From: Chalara sp. BL73
Taxonomy: Eukaryota > Ascomycota > Leotiomycetes > Helotiales
Direction: 5' to 3'
Length of the DNA: 64,000 nt
Assembly (NCBI GenBank): GCA_918026815.1
Contig: CAKJVC010000012.1
Location: 2,294,001-2,358,000, forward strand
The position numbers and the translations under genes are program-made. Positions 49,247 through 59,585 of the stretch are shown here, piece by piece. The number at the start of each line of letters is the position of its first letter. Within the stretch, counting starts at the first letter, position 1. A model generated the notes under the pieces. It saw nothing but the letters and a program-made list of their open reading frames with translations, ran no database searches and was not told where the DNA came from.

Positions 49247-51324
49247 ATACTCTCATCCATATTCTCACTATTCCCAAAACGGCAATCTGTTGTCGTCGTC
49301 GCTTCTATCTTTGTTTTTCTTCAGACTTGGTACCTTGCGTTGAGTATGACATGCATCCAACGGGAGCGGCTCTTTAGACGCGCTGCCGTTGTCTTGCTGC
49401 TTTATTGTGTGGTGGCTATTTGTGATTGGATGCGGTGGCACGTCCGCTGCTGGACCTGGTTGCGGGAACCGCCAGGGCTGCAGTAGTGAGTTCCCCGCTG
49501 CTGATTGCGCCTGGCTCGCATGTCTAGGAGGGGCGTGCCGGGCCGGTCTTGCATGGCAGGGGATGGTCAAGTGGTGGTTTCCTTGTGCGTCTTGGGCAGG
49601 GGCGTTTGGCTGTGCTGCTGGTGTGGAGTTCTAGGTTTTCCGGGGGTTGGGAGGTGGTGCATGTGCTTCTATTATGGGAGGGAGGACATACAGCACTCTC
49701 TGGCATGCTAATTTTGGCGTGGTATTACTGCTTTGAGCGTATTTCTGGCTCGATCGGGCTCATGATGGTGTTCTATTTCTGTTTCTGGGATAGCGTTCTG
49801 CTTAGTGTCAAAAATATAATGAGATTATGCCCATCCCGCTTCCCCGTGAGCGTGAGGTGTCGAGAGGGTCTTAGTGGGCCTGAAGCTGCTAGTTGAGATA
49901 GCCTACAAGGCTCAGTCGGGGACCCTTGGACAAGTGTCTGAGTGTCCACGGTCATTATTGAGAAATCAGCTGATCCACACGATCTCAAGTGAGACCAAAC
50001 GGGTAGATTTCCCAGGATCACTGAACTCCAGGCTTGAGTAAGCCTGACCTTGCCAGCGAAGGGGTCGCCGAGTAGCTTCCCCGAGTGATGACTGTCCAAT
50101 GCTCAATTCCGATAGAGTGGCTGATGAGAGACCAATGACAAGTGCTGATCCCTTTCACTGGCCGTCAAGCAGGCCAAGCACCTGTTGGTACATTTCTTAT
50201 CCAGTATCACAAGCCTATCTCACATTATCTTGATTGCATCAACCGTATTAGCTTCCTTTAATCATCTAATCAACTCTATTACCATAATCACTTAGCTAGT
50301 TTACTCAACTTGGAACATTGCAACCATAGTGGAACCTTGATACAAGAAGCCTCCCTATCTCTTCTCTTTGCTTTGTTATGTTCGAAACGAACAAAGGGCG
50401 ACCTGTTTTAGTGTCTAACACAGCCGGAAACCTTCGCCCTCTACTGCTTTTCTTTTCCTTTGTCTTTCTCAGTAATACATATCTCCTCTGGCAAGACGGT
50501 GAATCATAAACTGAATTCCCTCCAGGAACAGCGCTCTTTAGCATTATCTTTTGCATACATTAACATAGCATTTATCCTTTCATTAATTGTGCTTTATTCT
50601 TTGGTGTGTGGTGGCCAGTATACATATCTATGTATGAACGTATATTCGTATATGTATGTGTGCAGCGCCTACCATAGATAGTAAGTTGGCTATCGGCAAT
50701 GAGGATACAGGTGATTGGTAAAGAAAGCGAGATAACTAGTTATTTATATGTCCAGGGAAATACAAAAGAACAAGGATTCAACATCCACAGATGAGGAACC
50801 CCGAACTTCTCAAGTTAACCAGTATAAGGCTAGGCGTATCAGCCAATGCAACTAGTTTATAGGCGCCTGGCATTATAACCCTTCAAGAATCCTGACTATG
50901 GCCACAATCTGCTTACCTAGCACAAGCGATTTATGAGGTTGAGTAACTCATTTAATACAACTTTTCAACAACCTAGCATAGACACTGTGTATATTTGATA
51001 GCTTATATAGCAATATTTTGATACGCTCATGTATATTGATGTTAATGTACATAATATTTTGATGATTTTAAGAAATAGAATAAATAATAGCTGTTACAAA
51101 AGGCCTCGCTTACACGGTATGTGGTCATAGGGCAGAAAGCTTATTTATGCTTTTCCCATTGACGGGAAGAAATACCTACCTGACTAGCTCAAGTAGGATG
51201 CAGTTCCATAACCTGGCTTAGCGTAAGATAGCCGACAACGCTGGTCCACCCCGCATTATAGCTTCCCTCCCTCTCTACCACCCATTTGTTTTCACCCTTG
51301 AATACAACATGCATTTCACCGCAA
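49247..51324. other. Intergenic, 2.1 kb
   Basis: No gene recognised. It contains a 450-bp block of different texture (49890-50345, listed separately), then an AT-rich part (50560-51120), then the promoter of the Zn2Cys6 gene. Confidence 0.5.
49890..50345. repeat. Possible solo LTR or other repeat relic
   Basis: A block beginning near TGAGATAGCCTACAAGG and ending near ATTGCAACCATAGTGG. Its right half is rich in short A/T-C words (ATCATCTAATCAACTCTATTA), as often seen in LTR R/U5 regions, and the end resembles an LTR-to-primer-binding-site border. No partner copy was found in this window, so this is only a suspicion. Confidence 0.25.
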
Positions 51325-53548
51325 ATGTCCTCCTCATTGAATCCCACCGTCTTTAGTCATGTGTTCGGCGACGGGAAAGTGCGAAAGAGCAGATCGAGAC
51401 GTGGTTGGTACGGATATCAATAATCTTGTCACTTACCTTTCTATGCTTCATGTGCGACTCGACTGATCTTTCTCAGCCTTACATGTCGAAGCCGGCGACT
51501 GAAATGTATGTTCATGGTCATGTAAAGATACCAAGCCAGATTACCTACTTATTTTCATGTATACAGGTGATGAAGTGCACCCGAAGTGCGCCAATTGTCG
51601 ATTATTTGACCGCTCCTGTGCCTGGGGACTCAGGGCGTCATTTCATTCTTCCAGGATGTGGTGTCTGTCTGAGAAGGAGTCCGCTTCTCTTTCGGGTCCC
51701 CAGACGAAGTCACATAAGCCTATGTCATTAAAGGTTAGGATGACCACTTCTTTGCTGTCTGCAAAGGGTAGATACTCGGTTTCACAATCGGAGAGCCATT
51801 TGGTGACATCTCTATCACTTTTGAATCATGCTGAAATTTCTCTAGTTTGTCGATAACACCGAGGAAATTGAAAGTTACTATCAAGAGTCTTGCCCGTCAA
51901 CTGATGAGTATGATGGTAACAACGGCGATTCAAATAGTCGCCACACAATATACCACGAGGACCTTGATCCACCTTTGAGGCAAACGGCAAGATACAGTAG
52001 CATGGATAGCCAAAATAACATGCACTACGCCGAGGATCCTCCCACTTGCCAAGCACCAACACTGCCTGAGATCCAAGTATTAGCAGATCATCACTATCCA
52101 CGCGAACAGCTCCCCCGCATCAGGTCTCTTTCATTTCTAGGGCTATCCCATGATAGCTTCGAACAGTCTGCTCCAACCTTCTCTCCATCCACAATCGCCA
52201 CACCACCTTCAATCAATAAGGATAAGATGCCCTCCTGGCCTATTGATGACCGGAAGAAGGCAATGCTAATTATATCCTACTTGCGTGAGACAGCCACTTG
52301 GTGTGAGACTACAGATTCAATGCGTCAATTCTCGTTGCAAACAACGCAAGATCTTCTAGAGTCTCAAGCTTATAGTGCAGCTGCGGTGGCTGTGGCTTCT
52401 AGACAACGAGATAACACAACTGGCGTTGCCAGCTTAGAAACTCTTGAGCTTTATGACTTTGCACGAGAGACCATATGCTCGCTTGAGAGCTGGCAGAATG
52501 ATCATATGGTTCTTGCTGGTGCACTTCAGCTTTGTGTCTATTGTATGATGTCAATGGAGGTTAACGAATGGCGTCTTCATCTTCGTGGATGTGCTGGCAC
52601 CTTTCAAGAAATGGGTTGGAATGGCTCCTCTAAGGGTCTGCCTGCAGCATGCTTTTGGGCATTTGCAAGGATCGGTTAGTAGAACATCTTCCATCCAGAA
52701 GCGCTTGTTAATCCATGTGTCATTAGATATCTGGGCTGCGTATCTCACGAAACAGCCAACCCTGATTCCAACAGACTTCTGGATCTCTCCAAGTTATGAC
52801 GCAGATGAAAGTACGCCCCTCCAAGATCGCTACTCGAATAAGGCAATATGGATATTTGGTCGCATAATCAACGAACTATCTAAGTTTGGCCATGACCGAT
52901 GTACGTCAGTTTCAGCTCAGCGGCCTTCCACGGATATGTTTTCAGATCTGTGGATCGAATTGGACTCATGGAAGGAAAATTGTCCGAAGGCTGTCCAATC
53001 CCTGATAGAAATCCCGGCATCGGGCGAGGATGCCTTCCCCTTAATTATTTTTGGAAACACTTCTGCGAGTAAGGCCTTCGGCATATTTTCTTGACTGCGT
53101 GTCTTCGCGTTGCTAATATCAGATACAGTTTGCGGAAACATCTTCTACCACGCGGGCTCCATCTTGCTTCTTGAGCGGGACTTAACGAGAATACGAATGA
53201 ATAATAATTCAAAAGTTCATTACCTATGCCTCTTCTATCCCCTGGATAATGCTGATTAGCTGCAGTACCAGTTATCATGGCACGCACAGCGAATTGGCGG
53301 CATTTCAACCGCCACAGAAGATCAGTTGAGTCACGTTACACTTCTCTCTAAATAGTCATTTCTAACCTCCTTCATAAAGTGCAAATCTGGTCAACAATCT
53401 GCAGCCACTCTTTCTCGCTGCTCGTTACTACCACGAGGCGTCTAAGAAGATCGCGGTGCTGAGGCACTTGACACAGATCGAAAGATCTACCGGCTGGAAA
53501 ACTGGTTCACGGTCTGCCGAGTTACGAGAGCTGTGGGGATTTGGCTGA
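51325..53548 (+). CDS. Zn2Cys6 transcription factor, heavily split
   Basis: Nuclear regulator, predicted 589 aa. Eight exons: 51325-51407, 51477-51505, 51567-51733, 51846-52674, 52727-53068, 53123-53214, 53266-53324, 53380-53548; introns 51-112 bp, all GT-AG. The zinc cluster is spread over three exons: RSRRG(C) / (C)LTCRSRRLK(C) / (C)DEVHPKCANCRLFDRSCAWG. The first and third Cys codons are themselves cut by introns. The spacing C2C6C5C2C6C is canonical. The body carries the fungal-specific factor layout (LELYDFARETIC, HLRGCAGTFQE, FWAFARIDIWAAYLTKQPTLI) and ends LTQIERSTGWKT...LRELWGFG. The acceptor of intron 6 could also be six bases earlier (53259). It heads the metabolic gene set to the right and is the natural candidate for its regulator (inference). 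Confidence 0.87.
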
Positions 53549-53892
53549 TTATTCTGCTCACTTCGATTCCGGACGAATATGTCTCATAAAATGGTATGTT
53601 TGACATTATAATCTACAGTGTTTTCAACGCGGCTCCAACAACTGGATAGTTCAAATCATTTGGATACGCTAAATACTAAAATAACGGTCATATTCATCGA
53701 TCATTGTTCATACCAGGGGATGGCATATGATCTTAGACTTGAGAAGGGCCACAGCAAGATAATGTAAATGCGCAACCTTTATACATGGTGTAATAGGCTA
53801 ACAATATAAATTTGTATATAAACTTGATAAAAGTTGTCGCACAATATCACCAATCTAATTGAATATAGCTAGAACACCCTCGACTAAAGTCC
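53549..53892. other. Convergent spacer
   Basis: 344 bp between the 3' ends of the Zn2Cys6 gene and the polyol dehydrogenase. AT-rich; no gene was seen. Confidence 0.5.
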
Positions 53893-55172
53893 TCAATCCA
53901 CGATATGGATTTTAATTGCATTTTTCGTCCGGTCTGCTGCTGTCTCTAAAGCATTGACTGCTTCGTCCAAAGTAAATATATGCGTGACCAAGGGTTTTAA
54001 GTTAACGTATCCTGACTCTAGAACACGAATAGCATACGGCCAAGAATGATGGTATCGATTGATAAACAGCAAGTCGATCTACCAGATGTCAACGACAGAT
54101 CTTATATCCGGTCGCTCTGTGAAAAAGAAAAAACATACCTCTGCAAGGGACAAGTGCATAAACGGTAAACCGTCCATAATATCTTTGCCGACACCGATAA
54201 CCATGAGGTGGCCCCCTCGATGGCACGCAAAGGCTGCAACACACACACTGCTCTGTACACCGGTGCATTCGTACACCACCTTCGGCAGCGGTGCGGCTAG
54301 AGTCTCAAAGACTGCTACAACTGCCGCTACGTTCTCTTTGACTGGGGCATCTATTCCCATCAAAACTGTCTTGCATCCTGGTACAAAGCTCTTCGCAAAC
54401 TCCAACCTGCTCGCATCGACATCAGTGATAACCAGTGGGAATGCCCCGCTTGCCCGTGCCACGGCGAGAGCTATCAGCCCGATCGGTCCAGCACCACACA
54501 CCAACACCGGTTCACCGAGCCTGGTCGGCGCGCGCTCAAAGGCGTGCAGGACGACGCTCAGAGGCTCAAGCAGCGCTCCATCGCTAAATGTCAGGGAGCT
54601 CGGGATCTTGTGCAGATACCGAGCGCGATGGACGTGGAAGCGTCGAATCGAACCGTGGAAAGGCGGGGCTCCTGAGAAGATGACCGTTGGGCAGAGATTG
54701 TATTCGCCCGTGGTGCAGTTTGTGCAGGCCTCGCAGGGAACGCCAGGTTCGATCGCAACGCGGTCGCCGGGTCGGAGATGGGTCACGTTGGAGCCTGCTG
54801 AAATGACCACGCCGGCGGCTTCATGACCGAGAACATAGTCAGAGGACACAATGCAGGTGCCTATTGCGCCGCTCTTCCAGAAGTGGAGGTCAGAGCTGCA
54901 ACAAGCGTGAGTTTTCCCGGAAGGAAAGAAAAGTGATCGTAGTAGACATACCCGCAAATGCCATTCGCTCTGACATGGACGATGCAATCATCTGGCCCTG
55001 GATCAAGAGCTGGGGATGGCGCGCTGTAGATGCGATGGTCTTTGGTCGTGTATAGAGCTGGATTAGGCAGTGAGAGAAGAGAATCGAGAGTTGCTGGAGA
55101 TTCAATTATCACGGAGCTTTGATCTGCTGTTTGGGCTACTGTAACGGATTCCAAAGGGGCGGTTGAAGCCAT
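53893..55172 (-). CDS. Zn-dependent polyol dehydrogenase (L-arabinitol 4-dehydrogenase/sorbitol dehydrogenase-like)
   Basis: Medium-chain NAD(P)-dependent dehydrogenase of the polyol type, 387 aa. Exons 54952-55172, 54139-54895, 53893-54078; introns 54896-54951 and 54079-54138. Catalytic zinc ligands: Cys in NGICGSD (split by intron 1), HE in GHEAAG, and Glu in LLEPLS. Structural zinc: four Cys in PCEACTNCTTGEYNLC. The nucleotide-binding motif is VCGAGPIGL with TDVD downstream, an Asp suggesting NAD preference. The pieces HVHRARYLHKIPSSLTFSDGALLEPLSV and VVYECTGVQSS recall fungal L-arabinitol dehydrogenases of pentose catabolism. Divergence in between (for example RRFHVH instead of HHRFHVH) leaves a sorbitol or other polyol possible. 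Residues 1-40 form an N-terminal extension. Confidence 0.85.
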
Positions 55173-55956
55173 AGCGGGAGCACCGAAAAGTCCTTATTGG
55201 GTTCCTTTTCACGCTTGATAGCTGTATTTTTATGCTGTAAGAACGTGAGAAAATAACTAGCTTCTAGGCAAGAAAGTTATCATTGCTCGAGAAGGGTAGG
55301 TTTGTACTATAGAGGGACATGCGGAAGGGGCCAATCCGCGACGGGGCTCGGAAACAACACGGGAAAAATTCTCGAGTCCAGGAACGGTCCTGCAGACGAG
55401 GGGCATGTACGAGCATGATTCATTTCTATAGTACAGTATAGTAGGAACACTTTGGTAGGATGATACTTACTTGAGGAGAGGGGGGTGAGGTTGGGTGGGG
55501 GTTGCGGGGGCATGTTTTAAGACTGTATTGACTATATCGAACAAAAATGGCAATTGTAAGCGCAGCCTCCTCGAACGCATGTGGAGACAGCAGCTACGCA
55601 TTCTACCGTATCACGGCTACATTTATAATTGCTGTAACTTGAAGAATCGCAGCTTCCTTCGAACCAGGATAGTGCTGGATGTGTAAACCATCGTGCAAGT
55701 TGCCTTGGTCACAACATCAACAAGTTATTATCATATGGTTGGTTCATAGACAAGGGAGTCCAGCCACATGAGGCGCATTCGACCACCCTGGCCATTATTG
55801 GCGATATTTGATCCTGGCTATTTCTGTACAGTATTTTAGCCAGGAATCAACTGCAAAGCAAGCGACACATGGAATTCGATGAGTCGTGCATGGTTTGACC
55901 TAGGCTGGAATCTAATACTATTCATTCAAGTACAACTAATACTCAGTTAGACGCCA
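55173..55956. other. Intergenic, 0.78 kb
   Basis: Promoter of the polyol dehydrogenase (left) and 3' flank of the MDR gene (right). No gene was recognised. Confidence 0.5.
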
Positions 55957-57221
55957 TCATAACTCGTACACTATCTTATAGCCAGAAATATGTCCGTCCC
56001 GGTGCATCTGGAATCCTTTCTTCACTGCGGAGAGCCCTCCTGGGAGAATATGGGCTGTATTAGCCTTGAGTTTTCCGCTCTCAAGCCATTGGGGCAACTG
56101 GCTGAAAAGCTCAGCTGAAAGGTCATTATCTTCTTTCGAAGCCTGAGAAGGTAAGCACGATTCGAGCTAACGAAGTCGGAATTTTCGTTTACTCACAGGG
56201 TACGTGAACTCTTTGTAATGATGATCTTTCAGGAAAGCAGTCCAGACAAGGACGTCTGTAACCCTGACCCCCTTTTCGACGCCCTCGGTGTTCGCCTTTC
56301 CAGGACGGACTGTGGTCAATATCCCATCCAGCTGGGTGATCTGAGATGCTTGTTTGGATGACGTTCCGGCGCCAATACAGTCAAATGCGTGGTCGATATT
56401 GGGGACCTCTGTCTTAACTTTCTTGACCAGCTCGGGGTCTCGATAGTCAAAGACATTGTCGGCACCCATACTTTTACACAGTTCGAAATGTTTTGAACTG
56501 CAGATTGCAACGACCGGAATGGAGAAGAGATGAGCAAGCTGGATGGCATATAAGCCCACACTTGCTACAACAGTGTGTCAGCGGTGCAATGAATGGCTAA
56601 CATACATGCGAGGCTTACAGCTTCCACCCCAAATCAGAACAGGAGTGTTTTGATCTGCGTATCTATCAATATTCAAGCAGCGTTGTGAGTACAGCGCCAG
56701 CCATGCAGTCGCGCTGGCCAAAGGCACAGTGGCCGCTTCTTTCTCGGGGATTGCTTTTGGCACTTTAAAGCAGATCTTTTCGTCCGCAAAAACATATTCG
56801 CTATAAGCCCCCAATCCTTTGATCTCCCCTGTGATTTCTTAGCAGAATATTCATCAAGCGCAAAAGCCATGCATGCCTCCCCAGATCAATCCCGCGATCA
56901 GATCGCCTACCTCCAGCAAAGTCACATTTTCTCCCAACGCCTCAACCGTTCCGACGAAGTCACATCCTAGCACGGCATCCTCTCCGAATGCATTAGAGTC
57001 CAGACTCTGGACTATGTGGATGTTAGCAGTTTTAGCATCTATTGCTTTCAAGTACTTGGGAGTTTGGGGACTCGCTCACCATCGGTAGGGTTTTGCGCCA
57101 CAAAGTGAACGCGCAAGAGGACTTGGTTCCTTCCCGGGGACCCAAGCTCCACGTCATTGAGATGAAGATGAGCTTGCTCGTTTCCATCCACCCGGGTAAC
57201 TAAGGCCTTAGAGGTGATCAT
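55957..57221 (-). CDS. Zinc-free MDR oxidoreductase (quinone/enoyl reductase-like)
   Basis: NADPH-dependent medium-chain reductase of the type that includes fungal ToxD-like and trans-enoyl-reductase proteins, 346 aa. Five exons: 57080-57221, 56877-57011, 56619-56828, 56197-56564, 55957-56142. Marks: VAQNPTD then LGCDFVGTVEALG, VGDLIAGLIWGG, GLGAYSEYVFAD, ATVPLASATAWLALY, nucleotide loop WGGSSSVGLYAIQLA (over intron 3), the SKHFELCKSMGAD...DYRDP stretch, and FDCIGAG. There are no zinc ligands. Intron 2 (56829-56876) requires a GC donor (GGAG|GCATGC) to give IWGGEIKGLGAYSEY; a GT alternative upstream would delete the conserved VGDLIAGL. Intron 1 uses the acceptor at 57012 with a GCTAAC branch. 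It is divergent from the epoxide hydrolase gene. The substrate is an activated alkene or quinone (inferred). Confidence 0.85.
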
Positions 57222-57821
57222 TTTGCGGTAATGACAAGTTTTATGGCTGAGTTTCTGTAAAGCTATAGGAATCGCAGGATGAACTTAAGCCTCGAAAAAT
57301 GCACAAAATAGATGTGGGCTTTATAATAGATATTATTTAGACCAACAATTATTAATTGATAGCCCTAACCTACAGCAATGACACGTATGCTTACGCTTGG
57401 CCAGAGTAAAATATTCCTCATGCTTGCTAGAGAGCGCGATGGGCTCTGCTCATGGCTGCGGTTACGGTTACACTTGCATTTTATTCTAACCTTAAGTAAA
57501 GCGGCATTCTCCAGCCACGTGTGGAAAGGGAGGGAAAGTGTATCCATGCGACGCCACGCGGATCACACAGGATGGGTTAGTGTGAACCTCCACTGACTAC
57601 TGTATGAGCAAGCAGTAAGAGGTGCACAAAAAAAAAGTGACAAGCTCCTCCATGCAGAGCAAAGAGCGCAGAATTGCCTAGCCGAGCTCAACAGAGACTG
57701 TTTAACATGGGCACGGCATAAATCACGATTTTAACGGCAATAATAACACCAGACGAGTATCTTTCTTGGTCGCTCTTTTTCTTTCCTCCATGTTACAGAT
57801 GTCTGAGTACTTGGTTTCCAT
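57222..57821. promoter_or_regulatory. Divergent promoter: MDR reductase / epoxide hydrolase, with GGTTAC repeats
   Basis: A 600-bp spacer. TGCGGTTACGGTTACAC at 57457-57473 has two GGTTAC units and resembles words in the other divergent promoter of this gene set (61851-61868 and 61949-61966, opposite strand). Confidence 0.4.
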
Positions 57822-59178
57822 ATGTCCTGCCTTCCATTCCGTGCTGCAATGGCAATGAAACTATATGAGCCAGTGCCTTTCAAGTTAAAGATCGACCAAG
57901 AGCTCATCGTGAGCACTAAAGCAAAGTTGAAGCTTGCAAGATACCCACAGCAAGAGCTTACTGCAGAGGATGATTGGAGCCAAGGAACGAAGTTGAAAGA
58001 GTTGAAGAGATTAGCTGAGTACTGGAGAAAGGAATACGATTGGCAAGAAGAAGAGGTGCTGAGCCAATCATACTGCCTGATTGACAAGAGCTGACTTCCT
58101 TCAGGATGCTATCAATTCCGAATTTAGCCATTTTCAAGTCGCAGTGGATGTCGAAGGCTACGGGATCTTAAATATTCATTATGTTCATGAAGTATCGGAT
58201 CGCGAAGATGCAATACCATTGTTATTCTCGCATGGATGGCCGGGAAGCTTCCTAGAGATACGAAAAGTCATCCATAGGCTCGCGCACCCCGAATCGTCGT
58301 TCCAGCCAGCATTCCACGTCGTAGCTCCCTCTATTCCAGGCTTTGGCCCTGGACCAGCACCTACAAAGTTCGGGATAGGGCCAACAAATGTTGCCCGGGC
58401 TTTTGATGCGGTCATGCACAGAGCTCTAGGCTACCAAAAGTATGTTCTACAAGGCGGTGATTTTGGATCTTTCATCACGCGTAGTATGGCGATCCAGTTC
58501 CCACAGCGAGCACGTGCTCAACATTTGAACATGTTTCCAGTAAACCCACCTACGCTGAGACAACCCGTTGCATACTTGAGGTACCAACTCTCCTCCATAA
58601 TTTACAGCGACTGGGAGAAGACGGCCATGACTACCCGTCGTAACTTTGAAGTCGATCAATCAGGGTACTTAGAGCAGCAAAAGACACGGCCACAGACACT
58701 TGGGATTGCTCTTGGAGACTCGCCACTTGGCTTATTGGCCTGGTTCATTGAGAAGTTTCATGACTGGGTCGACACAGACAACTACAGTTTGACAGATAAA
58801 GAGGTCATCACATTCGTGATGATGCATTGGATTCAGGGAGCAACCCCCGGACTACGCTTCTACAACGAGGCTTTCTACAGAAGTAGGGATACCGAGAGCA
58901 CGTTTGAGACGTATGTGCCACAACCGACAGGCGTTAGCATGTATCCTAAGGAGCAACTGCATGTAAGTGATCTTGGGCTACACTGAGTCTCGTTTTCCGG
59001 CAGCTAAATATGTGTGCAGTGCCCCCGAGATTGGGCGCAACGGGTAGCGAATATTCAGTTCTGGAAGGAGCACACAAAAGGCGGACATTTCTCGTCCGTG
59101 GAATGTCCAGGTCAGTACCTGAAAGATATCCGTGAATTTTTCGGAGGGGCGGCTGTTACGAAAGCATTCAAGGGTTAG
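57822..59178 (+). CDS. Epoxide hydrolase (EHN-type alpha/beta hydrolase)
   Basis: Microsomal-type epoxide hydrolase, 416 aa, opening epoxides to diols. Exons 57822-58055, 58105-58962, 59020-59178; introns 58056-58104 and 58963-59019. The N-terminal EHN domain (about 15-120) shows KLARYPQQEL, DDWSQGTKLKELKRLAEYWRKEYDWQ. The oxyanion loop is SHGWPGSFLE, the nucleophile Asp is in QGGDFGSF, cap-region Tyr candidates lie in the YLRYQ/YSDWEK stretch, and the catalytic His is in KGGHFSS near the C-terminus. The last segment (CPGQYLKDIREFFG) also matches the family. The ATG at 57822 is used; an in-frame ATG nine codons later (57849) is possible. Soluble or ER-associated. Neighbouring reductase and monooxygenase genes suggest a shared pathway. 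Confidence 0.9.
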
Positions 59179-59585
59179 CATCTATCAGTTGATAGCGTAA
59201 TGACTAGGCATATGATTCAGGATCCTGACGTTGTATCTTGTCCATATTCTCTATCTATGTGACGAGTTGAAAGTTTTTACGTTCATGTCAACCAATAAAA
59301 TTGAGTTAAGACAGAACTATAAACTATCTAGTATTCGCGCATTTCAACCTTCGGGCAAGCTTTGAGCTCGTCTAGGCGTAGTTTGTTTTTAACATACAAG
59401 TAGGTGATTTAATTCTATAGTACTAAGGCATCGATGGGTATATTGGACGACAAGGGCAGTGTTTGAATTGTCTTACTGGAGCCCGAAGTGAAATTTATAG
59501 AAGAATTGCAATTAAGTATTCGATATAACATGACGCACTCTGCATTACTTGGATCAGATGTAATACATGCTTCTCCTGCTATCTC
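59179..59585. other. Convergent spacer
   Basis: 407 bp between the 3' ends of the epoxide hydrolase and the monooxygenase genes. AT-rich; no gene was seen. Confidence 0.5.

Noticed and set aside
54059..54826. Plus-strand frame of 255 codons
   Set aside because: Antisense to the polyol dehydrogenase, whose zinc and nucleotide motifs are clear on the other strand.
57045..57079. 35-bp first intron in the MDR gene
   Set aside because: Too short for a fungal intron. The acceptor at 57012, with a GCTAAC branch, gives a 68-bp intron and a better junction.
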